Source: Archivesica marissinica
Taxonomy: Eukaryota > Mollusca > Bivalvia > Venerida > Vesicomyidae
Length of the DNA: 64,000 nucleotides
NCBI GenBank assembly: GCA_014843695.1
Contig: CM026401.1
Location: 29,744,562 to 29,808,561 of the forward strand
Direction of reading: 5' to 3'
Positions 41,927 to 54,600 of the stretch are shown here, piece after piece (position 1 is the stretch's first letter; each line of letters opens with the position of its first letter). The notes under the pieces are model-generated. The model was not told the DNA's origin. It searched no databases and saw nothing but the letters and a program-made list of their open reading frames with translations. The position numbers were made by a program, and so were the translations under genes.

Positions 41927-42982
41927 ACAACTGTATAATACAAACAAACTATATTACATTACATAAACATTATTATAATTACGAGCATATCGTGTGTTTA
42001 TTAAAACATACTATACTATACGAATACAATATTCAAAGATTTGGACAGGTAGAATAAAACAATAGGCAGCCGATTGCATAGATACGCCCACAATTATATA
42101 CAATGTACGCTGTAATCCGTACCATAGTCAACTCGACCCTCGGCCTCGTCTTACGCCGCAGTACCCCTGGCCGTTGTACACGGCGATTTTCGATGTTTAA
42201 TGAATGACCCACACTTCACTGTGTTCAAGTATCAACAAACAATAAAAGCCTTGTTTTAAAAATGATAACGTCGAGGTAGCCTGTTCATTATTAGATGTAC
42301 AGTTTGTATTATATATAAAATAAGGGAGTCATGTGGTATCAAGCTCGATTTGGGATTGTTTAGATTCTGGTATCACACTTAACTCCAGAATACAGAACAA
42401 CATAAACACATAAAAATAAACTTTTCGTAAAATTGTGAATTGGATCTTTTAATTATAGCCTGACCCACCCGGTACCCCACGACTTATGTGTCAGAGATGC
42501 ATGGGGCGTATATATGCAATCGGTTGCCTATGTATAGAACAACACTGATTTAACAACTATGAATAGGGTACATTGACCTTACTGTAGCTCACACAACACA
42601 AAAATAATCGATACATTTATGATGTTCTTCTGATATATAAGATATGTGTAGGCATATGATTCATAACACAATATATAGGCCCTGTTTGGAAATTGTTGCA
42701 GACTTTTCTTCAAGAAATAGTTCTGAGCATTTCGCATTATTGTTGTCAGGTTGGGCATAACCGTTTCCGGTGTTACCTTTGCTCCGCATCGATGACGATT
42801 AATCACTGGAATCCGCGATAAGGATTTGAAATACTGTTATCCAGCTGCTAGTTGAATCTTCACGAACAATGTAATGTTTTCATAATTCAAAATTATCATC
42901 GCAATTAATTACACTAACAACCGGAACAAATACATGTAATATAATAAAAACGATTCAGACAAAGAAATATATAAGTTTCGTG
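41927..42982. other. Unannotated sequence, about 1 kb
   Basis: AT-rich, non-repetitive. No exon, RNA gene or transposon is supported. Confidence 0.4.
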
Positions 42983-44808
42983 CACGACTCCATCGATGAC
43001 CGTCCATACGTCCTATACACGGCTCCATCGATGACCGTACATACATCCTATACACGACTCCATCGATGACCGTACATACATCATATACACGGCTCCATCG
43101 ATGACCGTACATACATCCTATACACGACTCCATCGATGACCGTCCATACGTCCTATACACGGCTCCATCGATGACCGTACATACATCCTATACACGACTC
43201 CATCGATGACCGTACATACATCATATACACGGCTCCATCGATGACCGTACATACATCCTATACACGACTCCATCGATGACCGTACATACATCATATACAC
43301 GGCTCCACCGATGACCGTACATACATCCTATACACGACTCCATCGATGACCGTCCATACGTCCTATACACGGCTCCATCGATGACCGTACATACATCCTA
43401 TACACGGCTCCATCGATGACCGTACATACATCCTATACACGGCTCCATCGATGACCGTACATACATCCTATACACGGCTCCATCGATGACCGTACATACA
43501 TCCTATACACGACTCCATTGATGACCGTACATACATCCTATACACGGCTCCATCGATGACCGTACATACATCCTATACACGACTCCATCGATGACCGTAC
43601 ATACATCCTATACACGGCTCCATCGATGACCGTACATACATCCTATACACGGCTCCATCGATGACCGTACATACATCCTATACACGACTCCATCGATGAC
43701 CGTACATACATCCTATACACGGCTCCATCGATGACCGTACATACATCATATACACGGCTCCATCGATGACCGTACATACATCCTATACACGACTCCATCG
43801 ATGACCGTACATACATCCTATACACGACTCCATCGATGACCGTCCATACATTATGTACATGGCTCCATCGATGACCGTACATACATCCTATACACGGCTC
43901 CATCGATGACCGTACATACATCCTATACACGACTCCATCGATGACCGTACATACATCCTATACACGACTCCATTGATGACCGTCCATACGTCCTATACAC
44001 GACTCCATCGATGACCGTCCAGACATTATGTACATGGCTCCATCGATGACCGTCCAGACATTATGTACATGGCTCCATCGATGACCTTCCAGACAGTATG
44101 TACACGGCTCCATCGATGACCGTCCAGACATTCTGTACATGGCTCCTTCGATGACCGTCCAGACATTATGTACACGGCTCCATCGATGACCGTCCAGACA
44201 TTCTGTACATGGCTCCTTCGATGACCGTCCAGACATTCTGTACATGGCTCCTTCGATGACCGTCCAGACATTATGTACATGGCTCCATCGATGACCGTCC
44301 ATACATTATGTACACGGCTCCATCGATGACCGTCCAGACATTCTGTACACGGCTCCATCGATGACCGTACAGACATTATGTACACGGCTCCATCGATGAC
44401 CGTCCAGACAGTATGTACACGGCTCCATCGATGACCGTCCAGACATTCTGTACACGGCTCCATCGATGACCGTCCAGACATTATGTACACGGCTCCATCG
44501 ATGACCGTCCAGACATTATGTACACGGCTCCATCTATGACCGTCCAGACATTATGTACATGACTCCATCGATGACCGTCCAGACATCCTATACATGACTC
44601 CTTCGATGACCGTCCAGACATTATGTACATGGCTCCATCGATGACCGTCCAGACATCCTATACATGACTCCTTCGATGACCGTCCAGACATTCTGTACAT
44701 GGTTCCATCGATGACCGTCCAGACATTCTGTACATGGCTCCATCGATGACCGTCCAGACATTCTGTACATGGCTCCATCGATGACCGTCCAGACATTCTG
44801 TACATGGG
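42983..44808. repeat. Minisatellite, 35-bp unit
   Basis: About 52 copies of CTCCATCGATGACCGTACAT then ACATCCTATACACGG. In the left half ACATACATCCTATACAC dominates; after about 44000 CCAGACATT(C/A)TGTACATGG takes over, so two subtypes occupy separate halves. The unit holds the palindrome CATCGATG. Long minus-strand frames here (MYVRSSMEPC and similar) come from the repetition. Confidence 0.96.
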
Positions 44809-44986
44809 ATGCTTTGTAGTAACTTAAAGTAAGTTTTGAAATCTGTATTACTGTAGTAATAATAATGGATTTAAATATTACGATAAATATCTGTCGTTCA
44901 AATTAAGGTTAAGTTCAGGTTAAGTTCGTTTACCAGATTTTAAACATTGCCACTGATCGTATAGAAACGGTCGTGCACGCGAAAGT

Positions 44987-45205
44987 TGTACCCATTTCTA
45001 TACACCGGAAGGCGTGGCTAATTTAGCATTGTACCTATTTCTATACACCGGAAGGCGTGGCTAATTTAGCATTGTACATATTTCTATACACCGGAAGGCG
45101 TGGCTAATTTAGCATTGTACCTATTTCTATACACCGGAAGGCGTGGCTAATTTAGCATTGTACATATTTCTATACACCGGAAGGCGTGGCTAATTTAACA
45201 TTGTT
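44987..45205. repeat. Minisatellite, 43-bp unit
   Basis: Five copies of TTTCTATACACCGGAAGGCG then TGGCTAATTTAGCATTGTACC. It lies just downstream of the synaptotagmin stop codon. Confidence 0.94.
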
Positions 45206-45316
45206 ACTAATGTGGACTGTTCTGAAACCATATTCATCTTTGCCGTTAGGCGGGGTTGATGCGAAAGACATGAAGAAGACACGAGGTCTTAAAAAGAACA
45301 TAACAAATAAACAATA

Positions 45317-45624
45317 TCAATTCAAAATCTTGTATGACGTAACAATCTTCTTTCTCGGGTTAAGTAACATGCTGGTCCAGTGTTCGCGTGCATTTGTGTC
45401 AAAGTTCATGCCAGTGTAAATTCGACCAATGATCTTGCTAGATTTATTTTCTGCGTCATAATGGCATACGACCAATGAGAAGTAGACTTTCTCTATTTCC
45501 GATTGCGGGACATCAAATGAGAAACTCTCGTTGAATATTGGGTTCAAGTCGAATGCCCTAACTGTGGTTTTGACTCTTTTTAGCTGCTTCCCGTCGTACA
45601 TAAGGTATGCCTTCACGCACGCAT
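45317..45624 (-). CDS. Synaptotagmin exon 5: rest of C2B and stop
   Basis: The acceptor is CTTCTACAG. It encodes DACVKAYLMYDGKQLKRVKT, LNPIFNESFSFDVP, the loop-3 region VCHYDAENKSSKIIG and the conserved HW with a basic end. In loop 3 only one of the usual aspartates is kept. The stop is at 45317-45319. Confidence 0.92.
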
Positions 45625-48600
45625 CTGTAGAAGATATAAATTATGTAAGTACACAGTTACATGCCATCGTATTGATCGTTACCCCACCCTCCAGTTGTTC
45701 TTCAGTGTGCCAAGCCTTCTTATGATCGACGCATGCGGAAACTATACGATAAGAAACTGTTTTATTATAGTGACATGTGCATTCAGTTCATAAGTACACT
45801 ATTACAACACATGCATACAGTAGCACCCGGCCCAGTGGACCTATAAGCCAGCTTACACTAGTAAAGCTAGTATTTACAATGGTTAATATGTATCTATATT
45901 ATGTAACATGTGGGTGTCGTCATGTACCGGCCCTTGTGATGAATATTTACAATGGTTAATATGTATCTATATGATGTAACATGTGGGTGTCTCGTCATGT
46001 ACCGGCCCTTGTGATGAATATTTACAATGGTTAATATGTATCTATATATGTAACATGTGGGTGTCTCGTTATATACCGGCCCTTGTGATGAATATTTACA
46101 ATGGTTAATATGTATCTATATGATGTAACATGTGGGTGTCTCGTCATATACAGGCCTGTGTGATGACTATTTACAATGGTTAATATGTATCTATATATGT
46201 AACATGTGGGTGTCTCGTCATATACCGGCCCTTGTGATGAATATTTACAATGGTTAATATGTATCTATATAATGTAACATGTGGGTGTCTCGTCATATAC
46301 CGGCCTGTGTGATGACTATTCGGCATATCTCCGCAAATCTAATTAACGTTTAGTTTAATCATTTTTACTTCTCAATTGTTTAATAGACATTCTCGTATGG
46401 CAGTTCTTCATACTCTAGATTAGCAATGGTCATTTATTACCGCACTGTATTTAGTGTATATATTACCATGTTTTAGTTAGTGTATATATGACCACACTGT
46501 ATTTAGTGTATATATGACCACACTGTATTTAGTGTATATATGACCACACTGTATTTAGTGTATATATGACCACACTGTATTTAGTGTATATATGACCACA
46601 CTGTATTTAGTGTATATATGACCGCACTGTATTTAGTGTATATATGACCGCACTGTATTTAGTGTATATATGACCATGTTTGGTCAGTGCTATATTATGC
46701 TTGTGTTTTATTGTCTCTTGTAATTCTTTAAAAATGTGCATTTATATGTAGAATTATATTTAGAATTATATGTGCAATTATATGTAGAATTATATTTAGA
46801 GTTATATGTAGAATTATAATTATGATTATATATTTGTATTGTACATGGAAGAGACATGCAATAAAGAATAAAGAATTAAATATATATATATTATTGCATT
46901 CAACATGATATTTACAAAGCATACCTATACGAACATAATACAAATGGTTTAATAATAATAATAATAATCATAATATTAATAATAATGAAGACTTTATTTA
47001 CGAGAGAACTCATTTAACAAAAGTTAATCTACTATGAGGCCCTCAACATATATACAACTAAAATGCAATCAAGAGATAGGACTATAAGTGAATACTGCAC
47101 ATTGGAATTATATAGTAATGTTAAAGATGAAACTAATAGTGTATGCAGACTACCTGTACTTCCTGTGTTCTTGTCCATGTCCACTAGTGTATACAGACTA
47201 CCTGTACTTCATGTGTTGTTGTCCATGACTACTAGTGTATACAGACTACCTGTACTTCCTGTGTTCTTGTACATGACTAATAGTGTATACAGACTACCTG
47301 TACTTCATGTGTTGTTGTCCATGTCCACTAGTGTATACAGACTACCTGTACGTCCTGTGTTTTTGTACATGACTAATAGTGTATACAGACTACCTGTACT
47401 TCCTGTGTTCTTGTACATGACTACCTGTACTTCCTGTGTTCTTGTCCATGTCCACTAGTGTATACAGACTACCTGTACTTCCTGTGTTCTTGTCCATGAC
47501 TACTAGTGTATACAGACTACCTGTACTTCCTGTGTTCTTGTCCATGTCCACTAGTGTATACAGACTACCTGTACTTCCTGTGTTGTTGTCCATGACTACT
47601 AGTGTATACAGACTACCTGTACTTCCTGTGTTCTTGTCCATGCCTACTAGTGTATACAGACTACCTGTACTTCCTGTGTTGTTGTCCATGACTACTAGTG
47701 TATGCAGACTACCTGTACTTCCTATGTTGTTGTCCATGACTACTAGTGTATACAGACTACCTGTACTTCCTGTGTTCTTGTACATGACTAATAGTGTATA
47801 CAGACTACCTGTACTTCCTGTGTTCTTGTCCATGTCCACTAGTGTATACAGACTACCTGTACTTCCTGTGTTCTTGTACATGACTAATAGTGTATACAGA
47901 CTACCTGTACTTCCTGTGTTCTTGTCCATGTCCACTAGTGTATACAGACTACCTGTACATCCTGTGTTCTTGTACATGTCCACTAGTGTATACAGACTAC
48001 CTGTACTTCCTGTGTTGTTGTCCATGACTACTAGTGTATACAGACTACCTGTACTTCCTGTGTTCTTGTCCATGACTACTAGTGTATACAGACCACCTGT
48101 ACTTCCTGTGTTCTTGTCCATGTCCACTAGTGTATACAGACTACCTGTACTTCCTGTGTTCTTGTCCATGTCCACTAGTGTATACAGACTACCTGTACTT
48201 CCTGTGTTCTTGTCCATGTCCACTAGTGTATACAGACTACCTGTACTTCCTGTGTTCTTGTCCATGACTACTAGTGTATACAGACTACCTGTACTTCCTG
48301 TGTTCTTGTACATGACTAATAGTGTATACAGACTACCTGTACTTCATGTGTTCTTGTCCATGTCCACTAGTGTATACAGACTACCTGTACTTCCTGTGTT
48401 CTTGTCCATGCCTACTAGTGTATACAGACTACCTGTACTTCCTGTGTTCTTGTCCATGTATACTAGTGTATACAGACTACCTGTACTTCCTGTGTTCTTG
48501 TCCATGTATACTAGTGTATACAGACTACCTGTACTTCCTGTGTTCTTGTCCATGTCAACTAGTGTATACAGACTACCTGTACTTCCTGTGTTCTTGTCCA

Positions 48601-51600
48601 TGACTAATAGTGTATACAGACCACCTGTACTTCCTGTGTTCTTGTCCATGTCCACTAGTGTATACAGACCACCTGTACTTCCTGTGTTCTTGTCCATGAC
48701 TACTAGTGTATACAGACTACCTGTACTTCCTGTGTTCTTGTCCATGACTACTAGTGTATACAGACCACCTGTACTTCCTGTGTTCTTGTCCATGTCCACT
48801 AGTGTATACAGACTACCTGTACTTCCTGTGTTCTTGTCCATGTCCACTAGTGTATACAGACTACCTGTACTTCCTGTGTTCTTGTCCATGTCCACTAGTG
48901 TATACAGACTACCTGTACTTCCTGTGTTCTTGTCCATGACTACTAGTGTATACAGACTACCTGTACTTCCTGTGTTCTTGTACATGACTAATAGTGTATA
49001 CAGACTACCTGTACTTCCTGTGTTCTTGTCCATGTCCACTAGTGTATACAGACTACCTGTACTTCCTGTGTTCTTGTCCATGCCTACTAGTGTATACAGA
49101 CTACCTGTACTTCCTGTGTTCTTGTCCATGTCCACTAGTGTATGCAGACTACCTGTACTTCCTGTGTTCTTGTCCATGTCCACTAGTGTATGCAGACTAC
49201 CTGTACTTCCTGTGTTCTTGTCCATGTCTACTAGTGTATACAGACTACCTGTACTTCCTGTGTTCTTGTCCATGTATACTAGTGTATACAGACTACCTGT
49301 ACTTCCTGTGTTCTTGTCCATGTATACTAGTGTATACAGACTACCTGTACTTCCTGTGTTCTTGTCCATGTCAACTAGTGTATACAGACTACCTGTACTT
49401 CCTGTGTTCTTGTCCATTGCGTTTAAGCCATTCACTGATTCCACTGATAGATACATCTTCTCTGAGGTTGGCAAGTAACTCAGACCCACTGATATGTTAC
49501 CCAAGTCCTCCTGAATGAAAGACAGTCGAATTTATGGTTAGCTCAACGTCATTTTCTTTTAATTGTCCAGCGTATTATGTTAGTTTGGCAACTAGATTGT
49601 AGAGTTTAGTGTTACGCGAGAATGAAGTTTAATCAGTTACATATTAAAATGCTAGATGTACGGTAGATTTGGATCTGCCGAGTACAACACTATACAAACT
49701 GTCAGGGTTAGCGTTAGCCTGGGTTCCAGTCTGTCGATATTTCATCAATTTACTTCTGGCAAAATGACAATTGATATTATCAGAAACTCAATACGGCCCA
49801 AGTAATGATCTTGGTATTAAAATATATGTATATGACTGACAATGCAACGCAACATATATCAACGCCTGTTCCCAGGCTAGGTTAGGGTTAGAAGAAATAG
49901 AACTATGTAGTGGAGCCTCCGGGAGATTGTGAGTCGAGCCCCGTCAGAACCATGCATAACCATGCTGGTTGTGTTTTAAGGTAGAACACTTAAATCCACC
50001 ATTGCCTCTTCTCCCTCCCTCATGAGTTCTCGAGAGCGATTCAGTTTTTTCAAATCAAACATATATTGTATACCTCTATTTATTGGGTCGTGTGTGAAGA
50101 AAGGTTTATGTGTTTCTGTTGAGTTATTGAGTTTTCATACGCCAGTGAGTATCATAGCGTACATTTGTATTGTCATTAAATTTTGATGTACCCGTTTGAT
50201 CACTGCACGAATGTAGTAACGCCACGTCTGATCAGGATCTATGTTGTTTGCTACTCGGACAGGTCCTTCAGCTCCACTGTCTGAAGAGCAATCAGCATAC
50301 AGCCTGATCAGACGGCACGTTCTGTTCTGTCTGATCGGGTTCCCTGCGTTTTGCAATGTCACTATTGTGCGACATTGGCGGTGAAAGTGTTTAGTAGGCT
50401 AAGCCTGCCCATGAACACATGTCTAGGTGGTCGCCGTGAGAGGTTGGATATAGATGGAAATGGTAACATATATAGCATAATTTACCCAAGCGATTAAAGC
50501 GACATTACATCGTAAAAAGCAAATAAAATGTATTTTTATCACGTATAAATGCATTGCTACTACAAATTCTTCAGAATACATCCGAACACTAACATTGAAT
50601 CAATAAATATTGTTTTTGTTGTCTACAAGCTTTCACAATTGAAAGTAGGATTTCATATAGCGGTCATCCATGCTTCATAATTGACGTTTGTTTGTCATCG
50701 GAGTCAATACTAAACACGAGGTAATGTCGTTTAGAGATAATTTAACTAAGATTAGTCTACAAATAAATATACATAGGCACAAATGTGAGATATAACGGTA
50801 AATGTGTTCCATAAATCCTGTTATCCATGATACACGATTTGTATTACGCTTGCATATCGACCGACCCTATTTACATTATTTTGTTATGTCAACAAACCGC
50901 GTATACGACGTTTGTTTATTAGTTGAAATACTCAGTTTTTGAGGCAAATATTTGGGGAACAAATAATACCATATAATAGGAAATTGCATTTTGTAGAAAT
51001 TTGCGTTTTCACTGACATAGTGTCGCTTTAATATAAGCAACACCCGTAAATACCCCCACCAATCGTCCCCTCCCCAATAAATCGGTTACATATATAAAGA
51101 ATTTACCTCTATGGGACATTTGAATGTTTCCGAGAACTTCAGTTCTTGCACAGCCCACAGCTGCGTTTTCTTCAGTGCCACTGAAGTCTCGCCCAAGATC
51201 ACGTGACGCGATAGTTTGTCCATATCGCACAGAAGCAGACGTAGAGTGAATGACTTCAGTGATTCCAAATCGACCGAAATATCAAACGTTTCTTTATATG
51301 CCAACACTTTACTAGGACGATGCATTTTCGTCTTAAATTCTTTTTCCAAATTATTGATGACGTGGTCCTTTCCAGATTGTTCACGGAAAGTGAAAAATTG
51401 CTTCGGTGATCTGTAGATCCGAACCTTTATATAAGGTGAAACAAGGGCCAGCCCTTCGCGTAACTTTACATCCGCCACTTCCTTTATTCTGATAAATAAT
51501 TTCTCCTCTGATACAACGTAACTCAAGTAGAACTCGATGTTCCCGCTTTCCATAGGTATATTTTGCTCCGAGTTCTGTAAACTACTCTTGTCATTGATCA

Positions 51601-54600
51601 AGCTCTTTTGCTTAAGCTGCAACAGAAATAAAAATAAACATGACAACAGAAATAAAAATAAACATGAACGTAGTAACTTGATTTAATGTTCAACGATTGC
51701 GAAACATGCTTTAATAACGTCTGTTCTGGCGCAGTGATAGCGCAGTGGTAGCGCGTTCGCTTCAGGTGTGAACTATTATTTATACACTTTTTAATTATTA
51801 TTTTTATTCCACATTCAACATAGATTACAATGTTATCACATTAACAATAATAATACTGCACATAGTGAATTAGAATCATTAGTACATTCATGATTCGATT
51901 GTAATCCATTTTAATATTAGTCTAGAATAGAGCTCTATTTCTAGCCTGGAAATCTAGCCTGGAAACAGGCGTCGATATATGTTACCTGGTCAGTCAAATA
52001 AATATATGGAGACAATCTAAATAAGCTACTAGCTTCCGATTTAATCCATCTGTTCTTGTATATTAATGTTACAACTTGATGTAAATATTGAAAAAATAAA
52101 ATATGTTTAAACTGAATAAATATAGTTTAACACCGAGACCATTAATTGGGCCGTATTGAGTTTCTGATCATGTCATTTTACCAGAAGTTAAAAAGTGAAA
52201 AATCGACAGACTGGAACCCAGGCTATATACAGAACACTATGCACACATTATACACAGGATAACAAAAATTAAAACAAAAAGAGTGAAACAGTAATATATC
52301 AGTAATAATGTACACTTAAAAAACTGCAAACAAAGATACATCTATGAAAATTGAAATTAAAAATGAAATATATATATATGTGAATATAAGAATGATAAAC
52401 CCATATAAAGCATACATATATATATATTATATTAAAAAAAGGTATGTCCATTGACAAAAATAGATCGACGTAAAATATATATAATTATCGCATAGCAAAA
52501 TGAGGAAAAATAAGAGTGAGTAGATTTAAAAGAATAATAAAAGTAAAGGAAATATTTTTTAAAACGTTTCTTGACAATATTATTTATACTTGACATGTAT
52601 TGTTTAAAGCAATCAACAACTGCGGAGGGATATGTGGCTGAATTAGCATACACGCTGACAATCATAAGTATCCTACACATTTCAAACATCATTTATTTCA
52701 CATTCGATTAGGTTTTTAACAACATGTGAATCATAAATTAACAAAATAATATACACATCAATCGCAGCTCTTTCCTGCTCTGTCTGTGCTGATCAACATG
52801 AATATCTGTCCTGCTCTGTCTGTGCTGATCAACATGAATATCCTTTGTTAAATGTGTATCGGAAGTAGCGGTAGCGTGTTCGCTTCAGATGCAAACGTCC
52901 CGAAGTCCCGCGCCCAAATGTAGCCGCTACGATTGTGCCCCTAGGCAATGCATTTAACTTCCACATTGCCTATACTAGTATTCTGTCTCTGACAATGGAT
53001 TCAATCAGGAATGAGGTCTCGGGAGTGATTAATATAAGTTGTAAGAACTTGTTTCGCAATCGAGCTAAAGTAAATTTTAAAACTCCAAAATGATTATCAC
53101 CTAATTCGTCAGCTTCAGAGAGACTCATTGTTTATTTATTTATTTAACTTTTTTATTTCTGTTTCTGGATCCCAAATAAGGGGAAAGCGCGTGTATTTGC
53201 TCCATCCAGTGACCAGTATGGATCTGAGCACATCACCTAGTATCATTGCATGGTTGATATGTAGGCATATAGGTATCAACATTGTAAGAACAGGATGGGG
53301 TAGAAACATTTTAACATATTCCAAATATGTAGGTGTGTGCACAATTCACGGCACCATTTAAATGTATTCGCATGCTATAATATGGGGGGGGGGGTGATAG
53401 GGTAGAGACACTAGCCTTTTCTAATTTAATCCCGTCTTGTCCGCTCCCAGTATCCGAGGACCACTCGGACGATACACCATCGCCACGCTCCTTAATACTA
53501 TCTAGAGGCTTCCATCTGATTGGTCCAGAGTCTGTGACGTCAGGCGGAGCTCCGTAGAAATAATCGGAGTCATTAGATCCATAGCTGCCCTTACTGGAAG
53601 TAGATTTCTGTGAGCCTGTGTGTTAATGGAAGAGAATAATTGGAATAAATGCATGCAGCAATAATATTTTATTGCAACTTTTTCACAATGAGGATAACAC
53701 ACTACAATGAGAGACAACTTTAATTTTCTATTATCTCCCTTGGCAGATAAAGTCTGATTTATTCCAAAATGTGAATAGGTCCTCTCAGTTAGAACTTTAG
53801 AATCCTTTGTTTTTACAGTTGTTCCCTAACCAGCTGTTGCGGTATGATACTTGTGATTTTATCAACATCGTGTTAATTAACTGATAACATTGTTTTACAA
53901 ATAAGTACCCATTAACGCTGTAGATCTGTCGAGATATAGTAATTTAATAATCATATAAAGCGATAGTGGAATAAAATTGCTAGCATGTTGTGCAAAGGAA
54001 ACAACGATAAAAACAGAGAAAAACACTTAATAGGACCTATCTACTTTTGGGGAGTATTCAGGGGCAGTAACTCACCGGTGTCTCTCATTATATCACAATT
54101 TTGAATACCATTACTATCAAATATCTAATATACATAAATCACGACATTTAAACAGATTTGTGACGTCAACACTTTGTACTATTAATATTGGACTGCTTTC
54201 AAAATATTATTCTATTAAATTCTATGCGTAGTTCTATGTACGATATTAACATTTTTAATTAGTAAGATCTTGTTATATAAGTGTGTGTTTTACGTTTATT
54301 TATCGTCGCTACGGATTGCCATATGAGCGACGCCTCCTGAAGATATTAGTCATTTTAGATTTTGGAGGATAGTGCAATGATACAGAGAGAGACCCATTCC
54401 AGAGTCTCCTCTGGTTCCTTTACGTGCACGGTGTAAAGCACTGACACGAGACCTCGGTTTAACGTCCCATCTGAAAGACTGTTAATTTTATTAGGGTTAG
54501 ACGGGGGATCGAATATTATGTTATATAAGTGTATGTTTTAAGTAAGATATAAGCCCCGGTCGATCTCCTCACGACGTGCACGTCGTGACCGGGGCACATC

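Noticed and set aside
43118..44805. Minus-strand frames with MYVRSSMEPC repeats
   Set aside because: By-products of the 35-bp array; no unique sequence or family motif.
47436..49478. A 680-codon plus-strand frame that could be called a repeat protein gene
   Set aside because: It runs through the 48-bp array because the unit is a multiple of three. It has no start context or non-repeat domain, and the other strand carries a real exon.
50135..50362. 75-codon minus-strand frame with GPVRVANNIDPDQT
   Set aside because: It looks like translated repeat sequence and shows no domain or splice support.
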